DNA of 64,000 bases from Planctomycetota bacterium (GTDB lineage: Bacteria > Planctomycetota > J058 > JAJDCQ01). Positions 44,046 through 52,986 of the stretch are shown here, piece after piece; within the stretch, counting starts at the first letter, position 1, and every line of letters starts with the position of its first letter. The stretch covers positions 1-64,000 of the forward strand of contig JAJDCQ010000145.1 of the NCBI GenBank assembly GCA_029260755.1, written 5' to 3'. The position numbers were made by a program, and so were the translations under genes. The notes below the pieces were generated by a model. It did not search any database. It had not been told where the DNA came from and saw only the letters and a program-made list of their open reading frames with translations.

Positions 44046-44657
44046 ATGCCCAAGCGATTTCTGAGAGTATTCATCGCCGAGAGCTCTCCGTCCTACCGGG
44101 ACGGGCTCATCGGGTTCGTGAGGGGCCAGCCCGCGGTCGAGCTCCGCGGCGGCGCGCCCGCGCCCGAGGACGTGGCCACGGCCCTGAAGGAGCAGAAGCC
44201 CGACATCTGCCTGGTCGAGCTCGGCGGCGGCGCGCGCGTCGACGCCGCCGGCCTGATCCGAAAGCTGAAGCGGGCGAGCGGGCGCACCCGGTTCGTGATC
44301 CTCGCGAAGAAGAGCCAGGCGTCGCTCGCTGCCAAGGCCCTCGGCGCGGGCGCGGCCGGCTTCGTCATCAAGGACAAGGCGGTCGGCGAGCTGCTGGCCA
44401 CCCTCGGGCGCTCGGCCGCGGCGGCCGCGACCGTCAGCCGCCCACGTCGCGGCGCCGAGAGCATCCTGACCCGGCGCGAGACCGAGGTCGTCAAGTACCT
44501 CGCCGGCGGGCGAACCGTCCGCCAGATCGCGGCGCTCCTCGACCTGTCGCCCAAGACGATCGACGCGCACAAGACGAACTTGATGCGCAAGCTCAAGATC
44601 CACTCGCGCCTCGAGCTGTTCCGCTACGCGATCCGCCACAAGCTGGTCAAGGGCTAG
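44046..44657 (+). CDS. LuxR/NarL-type regulator with degenerate receiver domain
   Basis: 203 residues. The N-terminal domain (1-125) has the receiver fold, but the acidic pair is E12-S13 (VFIAESSPSYRDG), the phospho-acceptor Asp is replaced by E58 (DICLVELGGG) and the switch Thr/Ser by Ala (VILAKKSQ). Only the conserved Lys (VIKD, K109) remains. The C-terminal LuxR helix-turn-helix (about 137-200) is intact: LTRRETEVVKYLAGGRTV and LSPKTIDAHKTNLMRKL. It is probably a DNA-binding regulator controlled without phosphorylation, or constitutively by the Asp-to-Glu change. No histidine kinase is adjacent. Confidence 0.85.
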   Translation: MPKRFLRVFIAESSPSYRDGLIGFVRGQPAVELRGGAPAPEDVATALKEQKPDICLVELGGGARVDAAGLIRKLKRASGRTRFVILAKKSQASLAAKALGAGAAGFVIKDKAVGELLATLGRSAAAAATVSRPRRGAESILTRRETEVVKYLAGGRTVRQIAALLDLSPKTIDAHKTNLMRKLKIHSRLELFRYAIRHKLVKG

Positions 44658-44662
44658 CACCG

Positions 44663-45460
44663 GTGGCGCGCCCCGACCGCGAGCGGGTGCTCGCCGACAT
44701 CGCGGCGGCGCGCGAGTACTCGCTCGACGAGGAGCGCGCCGTGACCGTGATCCGGCGCGGCCTCCGCGACGACGAGGGGTCGGTCCGCGCGGAGGCGGCC
44801 GCCGCCGTCTGGGACTACTGGGACGTCCCGTCGCTCGTCGAGGAGTGCATCGAGCTGGCGTCGGACGACGACGACCCCGAGGTGCGGATCCACGCGACGA
44901 CCGCCCTGGGGCGGGTCCTCCTCGAGTGGCGCAACGCCAACCTGCTGAACCCGTCGCTCGCCGAGCGGGTGCGCAGCTTCCTCCTCGAGCGCGCCGCGCC
45001 CTACCACGCGCTGCGCGAGCGGCGTTACGCGATCGAGGCGCTCGGGTTCGTCGGCGACCACCCCGACGTCAACGACCTCATCCAGGATCTGGCCGAGCGC
45101 CCCGAGAAGGAGGCGCGGATCTCGGCGCTCTTCGCGATGGGACGCTCGGGGTCGCCCGCCTGGCAGAAGGTCATCCTCGAGCAGATCGAGGCCGAGGACG
45201 ACGAGATCCGGCTCCAGGCGGTCTGGGCCGCCGGCGAGGCGCGGCTCCGCGCGGCCGTGCCGGCGCTCTCCGACATCGCGACCGAGGCGACCGACACGCG
45301 CCTGCGGGCGACGGCCGTCACGGCCCTCGGCCACATCGGTGATCCCGAGACGGCGGGGCTCCTCCTGCCGATCGCGGCCGACGAGGAGGACGAGGCCGTC
45401 CGCGACGCGGCCCGGGCCGCCCTCGACGAGGTGGTCTCCACGCCGGCGGATCCCGAGTAA
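44663..45460 (+). CDS. HEAT-repeat protein
   Basis: 265 residues of HEAT-like helical pairs (EEVRIHATTALGRVL-type units; DTRLRATAVTALGHIGDPET is one clear repeat). No signal peptide. It is probably a cytosolic adaptor. The GTG start at 44663 lies 5 nt after the regulator stop, so the two are co-translated. A secreted PDZ protein gene follows at 64 nt. Confidence 0.75.
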   Translation: MARPDRERVLADIAAAREYSLDEERAVTVIRRGLRDDEGSVRAEAAAAVWDYWDVPSLVEECIELASDDDDPEVRIHATTALGRVLLEWRNANLLNPSLAERVRSFLLERAAPYHALRERRYAIEALGFVGDHPDVNDLIQDLAERPEKEARISALFAMGRSGSPAWQKVILEQIEAEDDEIRLQAVWAAGEARLRAAVPALSDIATEATDTRLRATAVTALGHIGDPETAGLLLPIAADEEDEAVRDAARAALDEVVSTPADPE

Positions 45461-45524
45461 GCTGAACACCGGCGGCCGGACGGCGTCCAAGGCTCGTGTC
45501 CCCGGCGGCCCTCGGAGGAAACCG

Positions 45525-46694
45525 ATGATCTCGAGACCCCTCATCGCCACGCTGATCGCGGTCGCCGCGTTCGTGGCCCCGGCGCTCGCCCGCGCCGACG
45601 ACGACGAGGCGCCCATCGCGCCGCGCGCTCGCGTCATGGTCCTCCCCGAGGGCGAGGGCGGCTTCGTCCTCGTCGACCTCGCCGGCGTCGACGCCCCGAC
45701 CGGGAGCCGGCTCGTCCGCTACCGGCGCGACGGCGAGCCGAGCGCGGTCCTCCGGGTGATGCGGCGGATGGAGATCGCCGCCGGCCGCGCGCACGGACTG
45801 TGCGAGGTGATCACGATCGACCGGGGCGCGCCGCTCCACGAGGGCGACCTCCTCCACGCGATTGCTCCGAAGGAGGGCGAGGAGCTCGACCCGACGCCCG
45901 CGCCGGCGCCGGCCGCGCCGAAGCGCCCGGCGCAACCGCCCGCGCGCTGGAGCTCGCGGGATCCGCGGGTCGCGCCGCCTCCGCCCGAGCCCGAGCCGAC
46001 CCCGGCGCCTGCGCCCCCCCCCGAGGTTCCGTCCTCGGCGTCGTCCTCGGACCCGGGCGCGGCTCCGCCGGACGTCGAGCCCGACCCGGACGCAGCGCCG
46101 GCCGCGCCCGGCTTCCTCTCGCTCGGCCGGCGCGCCGCGATCGACGAGGCCGTGACCCGTTCGGCCCACTGGCTCCGCGAGATACGCCGCGCCGTCGCCT
46201 CGGAGGACGCGGACGCGCCGGGCCGACTCGCCCATGCGATCGCCCAGCTCCGGACGACCACGGCGGAGCTGGTCGAGCTCTCCGGCTCCGAGGCGCCCGG
46301 ATCGCCGACGACCGCCCCCGCGTCGCCGTCCCCGACGACCGCCGCGGCACCGACCGCGGCCCCGACGCCGCCCGCGACCGCCGCGCCGCCGCCCGCCGAC
46401 GCCCCGCCGGGCTTCCTCGGCATCTACACCGACACCTCGGATCCCGCCCCCTGGCGGAGCCTCTACGGCCTCGCCGGCGGAGTCCGCGTGGCCGAGGCCG
46501 CCGCCGACCGCGCTGCGGCGCGCGCCGGACTGGCCGCGGGCGACGTGATCCTGGAGATCGACGGGGCGCCGGTCGCGGACGGCGAGGCGCTCGGCGCCGT
46601 CCTGCGCGGGCGTCGCGTCGGCGAGCAGCTCCGGATCGCGGTGTTCCGCGACGGGCGTCGCCTCGAGCTGACCGCCGTCCTGCTGCCCCGCTGA
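45525..46694 (+). CDS. Secreted PDZ-domain protein with Pro/Ala-rich linkers
   Basis: 389 residues. A cleavable signal peptide is likely (LIATLIAVAAFVAPALARAD). Residues about 30-110 form a small beta-rich domain, then two long Pro/Ala/Thr-rich linkers flank a helical segment (about 200-250). A C-terminal PDZ domain (about 290-389) contains GFLGIYTDTSD, RAGLAAGDVILEIDG and REQ-like strands to the end. There is no protease domain, so it is a periplasmic peptide-binding protein rather than a DegP. ATG 45525 follows GGAGGA. It is 26 nt upstream of ygfZ. Confidence 0.7.
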   Translation: MISRPLIATLIAVAAFVAPALARADDDEAPIAPRARVMVLPEGEGGFVLVDLAGVDAPTGSRLVRYRRDGEPSAVLRVMRRMEIAAGRAHGLCEVITIDRGAPLHEGDLLHAIAPKEGEELDPTPAPAPAAPKRPAQPPARWSSRDPRVAPPPPEPEPTPAPAPPPEVPSSASSSDPGAAPPDVEPDPDAAPAAPGFLSLGRRAAIDEAVTRSAHWLREIRRAVASEDADAPGRLAHAIAQLRTTTAELVELSGSEAPGSPTTAPASPSPTTAAAPTAAPTPPATAAPPPADAPPGFLGIYTDTSDPAPWRSLYGLAGGVRVAEAAADRAAARAGLAAGDVILEIDGAPVADGEALGAVLRGRRVGEQLRIAVFRDGRRLELTAVLLPR

Positions 46695-46720
46695 TCCCCC
46701 CCTCCCGAAGGAACGACCCG

Positions 46721-47836
46721 ATGACGCATCCCCTCGCCGAAGCGCTCCGGGCCGCGGGCGCCCGCCTCGGCCCCTGGCCCGCCCCGCTCGAGACGCGCGG
46801 GAGCAAGCCGCTCGAGAGCGAGGGGGCCCTCCCGCCGCCGCTCGAGAGCCCGCTCGACTTCGGCGACGTCGCCGCCGAGGAGGCGGCCTGTCACGACTCG
46901 GTCGGCGTCGTCCCGCTCGCGGCGGCGACCCTCGTCGAGGTGGGCGGCAAGGACGCGCCCTCGTTCCTCCACAACATCACATCGCAGGGAGCGAAGGGGC
47001 TGCCCGAGGGCGGCGGCGCGCCGGCGCTCATCATGACGCCGAAGGGCCGGATCGTCGCCGAGGTCGCCGTCCTCCGAGCCGGACCCGAGCGCTACGTCCT
47101 GACGGCCGAGCCGGGGCTCGGAGAGAAGCTGACCGAGTGGCTCGATCGCTACGTGATCATGGAGGACGTCACCCTTCGCTCCGACGACGTGGTCGCCTTC
47201 GCGATCGTCGGCCCGAGGGCGGCGGCCGTCCTCGAGCGGATCGGCCGCGCGGCGCCGACCTCCGACGCGCCGATCGCGGCGCGCTTCGATGCGGGTCTCA
47301 TCCGGAGCCGCGACCGCGGTGCGACCGCCGGGTTCGACATCCTGGTGCCGCCCGCGGACGCGGGCGCGCTCCTCGATGCCCTCGCGGAGGCGGCCGCGGC
47401 CGAGGGCGGTCGCCTCTCCGGCACGACCGCGCTCGATCTCGTCCGTATCGTCGCCGGGCAACCGGTCTACGGGCGCGACCTCCTCGAGACGACGCTCCCC
47501 CAGGAGGTCGGGCTCGAGGAGAGCCACCTCGACTGGGAGAAGGGTTGCTACATCGGGCAGGAGGTCGTCAGTCGACTGAAGTTCCGCGGCCACACCAACC
47601 GCTCGCTCGAGGGACTGCTCCTCGTGGGAGACGCGCTCCCCGCTCCGGGCTCCGCGCTGCGCGCCGGCGACCGCGAGATCGGCTGGGTCACGTCGGTCGG
47701 GCGGTCGCCTCGGCGGAAGGCCGGGATCGCCCTCGGCATGGTCCACCGGGACGCTCGAGAGCCGGGAACCACGCTCACCATCGCGGGCGACCCTCCCATC
47801 GAGGCCGAGGTCGTCCGGCCGCCCTTCGGGTCCTGA
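46721..47836 (+). CDS. ygfZ: YgfZ/GcvT-type folate-binding protein (Fe-S cluster maintenance)
   Basis: 371 residues. The hallmark KGCYIGQEVVSRLKFRGH, with the conserved Cys near residue 275, marks the YgfZ subfamily, which uses folate to support Fe-S enzymes such as MiaB. FLHNITSQGAKGLPEGGGA and YVIMEDVTLRSDD are earlier GcvT-fold blocks. Full length, cytosolic. ATG 46721 has a GAAGGA upstream. It follows the PDZ protein closely. The gap of 229 nt after it contains TATAAC at 47961, ahead of the kinase gene. Confidence 0.9.
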   Translation: MTHPLAEALRAAGARLGPWPAPLETRGSKPLESEGALPPPLESPLDFGDVAAEEAACHDSVGVVPLAAATLVEVGGKDAPSFLHNITSQGAKGLPEGGGAPALIMTPKGRIVAEVAVLRAGPERYVLTAEPGLGEKLTEWLDRYVIMEDVTLRSDDVVAFAIVGPRAAAVLERIGRAAPTSDAPIAARFDAGLIRSRDRGATAGFDILVPPADAGALLDALAEAAAAEGGRLSGTTALDLVRIVAGQPVYGRDLLETTLPQEVGLEESHLDWEKGCYIGQEVVSRLKFRGHTNRSLEGLLLVGDALPAPGSALRAGDREIGWVTSVGRSPRRKAGIALGMVHRDAREPGTTLTIAGDPPIEAEVVRPPFGS

Positions 47837-47960
47837 ACCTGCTCCTCCGAAATGGGTTAGCCATCCCGACGGAGCGACGCGCGGCGCGTCATGGCGCCAT
47901 CCTCGCCCGCCGGGGGCCCTCGATGGGCCCACCGCGTGGCCGCGCCCCCTCCCCAGGTGC

Positions 47961-47966
47961 TATAAC
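47961..47966 (+). promoter_or_regulatory. Possible -10 element of the zinc-ribbon kinase gene (TATAAC)
   Basis: TATAAC lies about 100 nt before the GTG start at 48066, in the gap after ygfZ. No strong -35 is seen. Confidence 0.25.
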
Positions 47967-48065
47967 CACATCGGCCGATGCAGGCGCAATCTTTGGCGCC
48001 TCCGTCGGATCCGTCATTCGAGGTCCGTCCCGATGGGGACGGTTTGGTCATGACGAGGGACGCGC

Positions 48066-51000
48066 GTGGCGCTGCTCTCCGATCGAGACGTCTCGCTCCT
48101 GAAGGTTCTCCTCGACCGCGGTGTCGTCCGCGTCGAGGCGGTCGAGGATCTTCTCCACCGCGCATTGCCCGCGCCCGATGGCCTCGGTCAGTTCCTCTTC
48201 GAGAACCACCTCGTCCCCGACCCGAGTCAGCTCCAGCGCGCCGCGCAGGACATGCAGACCGCGCGCGAAGGCGACGTCCTCGCGCGCATCGACCTCGAGG
48301 ACCAGGTCGTCATCCAGTTCATCCAGCAGGGACAGATCGTCGACGCGGCCACCCTCGAGCGCGCGCGGCAGTTCCAGACCGACCTCGGCCGACGCGGACG
48401 GGTCCGCGACCTCGCGAGCGTGCTCGTCGAGGGCGGCCGGGTCGCCCCCGGTCTCGCGATCGAGCTCAAGCGGCGGGTCGCCCTCTACCTCCATCGCTGC
48501 CGCAACTGCGGCCACTACTACACCGTTCAGCCCGCCGAGCAGCCGCGCAGCTACAAGTGCCGCCACTGCGGCGCGCAGATCGACGTGCCGGCCGTCACGT
48601 TCGACGCCAACGGGCGCCCGATCATCCAGCACGGCGGCCCGCCTCCGCCGCCGCCGTCGAGCGGCGCCCGGAACCCGGTCGTCCCGGCGGTCGGTCCGCC
48701 CGCCCTCGCCATGTCGGCGTCGGTCGCGCCGTCCGGCCGATTCCCGGCGCCGCAGCCGGTCCACGGCGCCGTTCCCGGGAGCGGCAGTCACTTCCAGGCC
48801 GTCGACCGGCACTCGCCCGACCCGGCCCTCAAGACGCTCAGCCGCTCGGCCGGCTCGAGCGCCAAGTTCAGCTTCGCCGAGGTCGTCGCGCGCGAGCTCG
48901 CCGAGGGGAGCGCCGAGGAGGGGCAGCTCTTCGGCGACTTCCTCATCCGGCGCGAGCTCGGCCGCGGCGGCATGGGCATCGTCTACCACGCGATCGACCG
49001 GCGAAACCGAACCGAGGTCGCCCTCAAGGTGCTGAGCTTCGGGCTCGAGGCGAGCGCGAAGCAGATCAAGCGCTTCCAGCGCGAGGCGGACGCGGCGAGC
49101 TCGCTCCGGCACCCCGGCCTCGTCCGGGTGCTCGAGAGCGGCTGCATCGAGGGGTACCACTACCTCGTTCAGGAGTTCGTCAAGGGCCGCGGCCTCGACG
49201 AGATCCTCAAGGAGAAGAAGGGCAACGACCCCCGCTGGGGCGCGAAGGTCCTCTCCCAGGTCGCCGACGCGATCAGCCACGCCCACGCCAAGAGCATCCT
49301 CCACCGCGACCTCAAGCCCGCCAACATCCTGATCGAGGACGACTCCGGGAAGCCGCGGGTCACCGACTTCGGCCTCGCCAAGAAGCTCGACGACGACCAG
49401 GCGCTGACGCGCACGGGCGCCGCGATCGGCACGCCCTACTACATGTCGCCCGAGCAGGTGACCGGCAAGCGCGACAAGATCGGGCCGGGGATCGACATCT
49501 ACGCGATCGGCGTGATGCTCTACGAGGTGCTCACGGGCAAGCTCCCGTTCCAGGCGGCGACGCCCGTCGAGCTCTACAACAAGGTCGCGAACGAGGACCC
49601 GCGCCGCCCGTCCGAGGTGCGCAAGACCGTCCCGAAGCAGCTCGAGGCCGTCTGCCTCCGCTGCCTCGAGAAGGACCCGAAGTCGCGCTACACCGACGCC
49701 AAGGAGCTCGCCAAGGACCTCAAGCGCTTCGGGCGCGGCGAGAGCGTGAGCGTGCGGGCTCCCAGCACGCTCGGGCGCGCCGTCCGCAAGCGCGGACGTC
49801 TGATCGCCGGCATCGGCGTCGCGATCGCGTGCGCCGCCCTGGGCGCGATCGTCGCCCTGAGCTTCGGCGGCGACGGGGATCCGTCGGGCGACGACCCAGA
49901 CCTCGTGACCGGTGGCGGCATCGCCGTCACCGACGAGTCGGCGGAGAAGACGATCGCCCGCGCCGACGTCGCCCTCGCCGAGGAGCGATGGTCCGACGCG
50001 ATCGCGCTCTACGGCGAAGCGATCGCGATGGACCCGAGCGAGGCCGTCGAGGCGCGGGCGCTCGCCCGCCGCGGCCGCGCCCATCGCGAAAACGGCGATC
50101 GCGAGGGGGCGCGGAGCGACCTCGACCGAGCCCTCGACATCGAACCGGACGCGGTCGACGCGCGGGTCGACCGGGCGCTCCTCCGGCGCAAGGCCGACCT
50201 CGCCGGCGCGCGCGAGGATCTCGAGCACGCCCGGCGCGCCGACGGGACGCGCACCGACGTCCTCGCCACCCTGGGCGACGTCCTCGTCGAGCTCGGCGAG
50301 GCGACGAAGGCCTGCGCCGTCCTCGAGCGCCCGTTCGATGACCAGCCCGACTCCTTCCTCCTCGCGGCCGCCTACGCGCGCGCCCTCTCGGCCGCCGGCA
50401 ACACGACCGAGGCGCTCGACGCGCTCGAGCGCGCGATCGGCGAGGGGCTCGCCCGGGCGACGTCGGCCGAGGAGTGTGAGATCCGGCTGGCGCGGGCGCG
50501 GCTCCTCCTCGACCGGGCGGGCGAGGAGGACGGCGCCGAGGCGCTCCGCGACCTCGAGGAGGCGCTCGCCCGCGACTCCGACGCGTTCCACGCGACCGCG
50601 GGCGCCCACTCGCTCCTCGCCCGGGCGCATCTGCTCGCCAACGACGTCGAGGCGGCCCTGACGGCCGCCAACGCGGCGATCGCGCGCAACCCCGACGACC
50701 TGGCGGCGCGACGGGTTCGCGCGATCATCAAGGTCTGCGGAAAGACGGCGACCGAGGCGGCCGAGGATGCCGCCCGGCTGATCGCCGCCGATCCCGACGA
50801 CCTCCAGGGGCTGATCGCCAAGGGCGCCCTCGCCTACTTCGAGAGCCGCCTCGGTGAGGCGACGGTGCTCCTCGATCGGGCGCTCGCCAGGGACCCCTCG
50901 CACCCGATCGCGCTGTTCTTCCGCGGCTTCATCGCGGCGAACTCGCCGAACGACGGCGGCACGGTGCTCCGCATGGCCGAGCGGATCTTCGACCCGGAGA

Positions 51001-51785
51001 GGGGGCGGTTCGCCGAGATGGCGCCGTTCCCGCGGAGGGCCGCGGAGGCCTACGTCCTCCGGGGATTCGGACGCTTCCGCGGCGGCGACGTCCCCGGTGC
51101 GATCGCCGACCTCGAGGAGGCGAAGCGCCGCTTCTCGCCGCTCCCGAACGCGAGCTCCCTCCTCGCGCAGATCTACACCGAGCAGAAGGACTGGGAGAAC
51201 GCCGAGCGCGAGCTGACCGCCCTCCACGAGATGGCGCCGACCGACCCCTCGGCGGCGATCAAGCTGGGCACTCTCCGCTTCCGGATGCGGCGCTGGCAGG
51301 ACGCGCTCACGGTGCTCGAGAAGGTCGCCCAGCAGAAGCTGGCGATCCCGGTGAACCTCGCGGGCGAGTATCACTTCACCCGCGGGGTCTGCCTCATCCG
51401 CTTCAAGATGCCGATCGAGACGGCGATCGATCAGCTCGACAAGGCGCTCGCCCGGGGCTTCGACCCCGCCGACGGGCTCACCTATCTTCTGGCCGCCCTC
51501 CTGATCGCGAAGAACCCGCGGGCGGAGACCGTCGAGACGCAGCTGACCACGGCGGCCGATGGCGGCGCGACGCTGGGGACGGTCCGCGTCGCCCTCGCCC
51601 GGATCATCGCGGGCGACCGCGAGGGGTCGCTCGACGCGCTCGAGCGGGCGGCCGCCGCCGGCCTCAACGTCACCGCGCCGATCGAGGCCGAGCCCGATTT
51701 CGAAGACCTGAAGGCCGAGCAGCGCTACCAGCAAGTCATCCACCGCGTCCGACAGAACGGATCCAGTGGCGGCGGCGGAAGCTGA
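48066..51785 (+). CDS. Ser/Thr protein kinase with N-terminal zinc ribbon and C-terminal TPRs
   Basis: 1239 residues. The N-terminal helical region (1-140) has two segments reminiscent of the GspE/MshE N-terminal fold (LGQFLFENHLVPDPSQLQRA). A zinc ribbon with C145-C148 and C165-C168 (CRNCGHYY, CRHCGAQI) is followed by a Pro-rich linker. Kinase domain about 288-560: GRGGMG loop, K321, HRDLKPAN from 413, DFG 434-436, SPEQ. One transmembrane helix lies at 579-600, then TPR repeats to the C-terminus (for example AIALYGEAIAMDPSEAVEA). All catalytic residues are present. The GTG start follows GAGGG. The domain mix suggests coupling of a cytoplasmic metal or protein signal and an outside TPR platform. 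Confidence 0.88.
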   Translation: MALLSDRDVSLLKVLLDRGVVRVEAVEDLLHRALPAPDGLGQFLFENHLVPDPSQLQRAAQDMQTAREGDVLARIDLEDQVVIQFIQQGQIVDAATLERARQFQTDLGRRGRVRDLASVLVEGGRVAPGLAIELKRRVALYLHRCRNCGHYYTVQPAEQPRSYKCRHCGAQIDVPAVTFDANGRPIIQHGGPPPPPPSSGARNPVVPAVGPPALAMSASVAPSGRFPAPQPVHGAVPGSGSHFQAVDRHSPDPALKTLSRSAGSSAKFSFAEVVARELAEGSAEEGQLFGDFLIRRELGRGGMGIVYHAIDRRNRTEVALKVLSFGLEASAKQIKRFQREADAASSLRHPGLVRVLESGCIEGYHYLVQEFVKGRGLDEILKEKKGNDPRWGAKVLSQVADAISHAHAKSILHRDLKPANILIEDDSGKPRVTDFGLAKKLDDDQALTRTGAAIGTPYYMSPEQVTGKRDKIGPGIDIYAIGVMLYEVLTGKLPFQAATPVELYNKVANEDPRRPSEVRKTVPKQLEAVCLRCLEKDPKSRYTDAKELAKDLKRFGRGESVSVRAPSTLGRAVRKRGRLIAGIGVAIACAALGAIVALSFGGDGDPSGDDPDLVTGGGIAVTDESAEKTIARADVALAEERWSDAIALYGEAIAMDPSEAVEARALARRGRAHRENGDREGARSDLDRALDIEPDAVDARVDRALLRRKADLAGAREDLEHARRADGTRTDVLATLGDVLVELGEATKACAVLERPFDDQPDSFLLAAAYARALSAAGNTTEALDALERAIGEGLARATSAEECEIRLARARLLLDRAGEEDGAEALRDLEEALARDSDAFHATAGAHSLLARAHLLANDVEAALTAANAAIARNPDDLAARRVRAIIKVCGKTATEAAEDAARLIAADPDDLQGLIAKGALAYFESRLGEATVLLDRALARDPSHPIALFFRGFIAANSPNDGGTVLRMAERIFDPERGRFAEMAPFPRRAAEAYVLRGFGRFRGGDVPGAIADLEEAKRRFSPLPNASSLLAQIYTEQKDWENAERELTALHEMAPTDPSAAIKLGTLRFRMRRWQDALTVLEKVAQQKLAIPVNLAGEYHFTRGVCLIRFKMPIETAIDQLDKALARGFDPADGLTYLLAALLIAKNPRAETVETQLTTAADGGATLGTVRVALARIIAGDREGSLDALERAAAAGLNVTAPIEAEPDFEDLKAEQRYQQVIHRVRQNGSSGGGGS

Positions 51786-51807
51786 CCGTCGAAGCCGAGG
51801 AGTGATC

Positions 51808-52566
51808 GTGAAACCAGGCGGCGAGCAGTCGCGACAACGCTCGAAGAAGAAGGCGGCCTCGAAGAAGCACGTCCGCGCCGAGTTCCGGTTCGGGCCCGGC
51901 GTCAGTGTGATCATCGAGGGAGACGAGAGCACGATCAAAGCCGACCTCGACTTCTACCGACGTCTCGTCGAGCGGGTCGCCCTGACGGCCGACGCCGAGG
52001 TGACCCCGGCGGCGCCGACGCCGCGCGAGCGACCGGCCGTCGCCGACCCGACGCCGACGCCATCGCGCGGCGGGCGTCGTCCGATCCCGCAGCAGGTGAA
52101 GGTCGACCGGGAGGCGCTCCGCGCCTTCTACCGGAAGAAGCGTCCCAGGAAGGGGCACTGGAGCGAGATCGTCTGCTTCGTCTACTTCCTCCGCGATCAT
52201 CACGGCCTCGACAAGGTCGGCTCGGCGGACGTTCTCGCCTGCTTCGAGGGCCTTCGCCTGAAGCGACCGCGGAAGCTCCTGCCGCGCGTGAACGCGATCA
52301 AGACGAGGACTGGCTACATCCGGACGGTCGCCCCCGGCGTGTTCGCGATCACGAAGGAGGGCGAGGAGTTCGTCGAGTCGGGCGCGCGCTTGCCCCGGAA
52401 GAAGCCGGCGGCCCCGCCGGCGGACGCGAGCGGACCGAAGAGTCCGGCGAGCAGCGGACGGGCGCCGGCGGCCTCCGCGGAGGGCGGCGACGAGGATCGC
52501 CCGGACGTGAAGCGCGGCGGCCGTCGAGGGTCGAGGCCCGAGCGGAAGATCCGATCATCGGTCTAG
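51808..52566 (+). CDS. Basic protein with a possible winged-helix domain
   Basis: 252 residues. The N-terminus is Lys-rich (QSRQRSKKKAASKKH), then a short beta-rich segment (RAEFRFGPGVSVIIEGDEST). The central domain (about 100-195) carries SEIVCFVYFLRDHHGLDKVG and RTVAPGVFAITKEGEEFVE, a helix/strand order suggestive of a winged helix. The C-terminal tail is basic and disordered. It probably binds nucleic acid, but the family is not recognised. GTG 51808 follows GAGGAG by 5 nt; GTG 51802 is the alternative. It begins 22 nt after the kinase gene, so it may be a substrate or partner. Confidence 0.55.
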   Translation: MKPGGEQSRQRSKKKAASKKHVRAEFRFGPGVSVIIEGDESTIKADLDFYRRLVERVALTADAEVTPAAPTPRERPAVADPTPTPSRGGRRPIPQQVKVDREALRAFYRKKRPRKGHWSEIVCFVYFLRDHHGLDKVGSADVLACFEGLRLKRPRKLLPRVNAIKTRTGYIRTVAPGVFAITKEGEEFVESGARLPRKKPAAPPADASGPKSPASSGRAPAASAEGGDEDRPDVKRGGRRGSRPERKIRSSV

Positions 52567-52806
52567 ATCGAGAAGCCCCCAACAGGGACTGAACCCCGGG
52601 GACGCCGATGACGCCCGACGGCGTCGATCTGCGACGATCCGGAACGCAAGCCGGACCCTGCCGCCCGCAGCGAGAGCGGCTGGCGCACCGGAACCCGCTC
52701 ACCTCCAAAGACCTCCAACCCCGGCGCCCTCTCGCGACAGGATGGGAACGCCGCTTGCGTCTCCAGGAGCAGGCTCCCGCGCGAGCGCGGGGTCTGGAGG
52801 GTCACG

Positions 52807-52986
52807 ATGGACTTCGAGCTGAGCTTCTCCCTCGCATCGCTCGGTCAGCCGGTGCCGCACTACCTCGTCACCGAGGCGTTCGTGGGATCGGAGTCGCAGG
52901 TCACCGAGCAGGCGCAGGAGATCCTCGAGGATCTCGAGGATCGCGGAACGAGCCGGATCCTGGCCGAGCTCCTCAAGATCTGCTGA
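52807..52986 (+). CDS. Small 59-residue ORF coupled to the amidohydrolase
   Basis: MDFELSFSLASLGQPVPHYL begins the product, and a C-terminal helix ends LAELLKIC. The ATG is preceded by GGAGG at 7 nt, a better ribosome-binding site than most genes here have. The stop codon overlaps a CTG (CTGA) in the reading frame of the downstream amidohydrolase. Codon choice is like that of real genes (C/G third positions). No family is recognised; it may be a regulator or subunit of the amidohydrolase, or a leader that couples translation. The 240 nt upstream of it contain no recognised gene. Confidence 0.5.
   Translation: MDFELSFSLASLGQPVPHYLVTEAFVGSESQVTEQAQEILEDLEDRGTSRILAELLKIC

Noticed and set aside
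48048-51938. A very long open frame on the minus strand opposite the zinc-ribbon kinase gene
   Set aside because: High GC with C/G third positions keeps antisense frames open. Its product is low-complexity (Arg/Asp/Glu/Gly-rich) with no motif, whereas the plus strand encodes a complete kinase.
52567-52806. A structured RNA or tRNA-like sequence in the 240-nt gap
   Set aside because: A stretch resembling a T-arm (AACAGGGACTGAACCCC) was checked, but no acceptor, D or anticodon arm fits.
52608-52982. N-terminal extension of the amidohydrolase to an ATG at 52608
   Set aside because: The extra residues are low-complexity and Arg/Pro-rich, they overlap the better-supported 59-residue ORF in another frame, and there is no ribosome-binding site.
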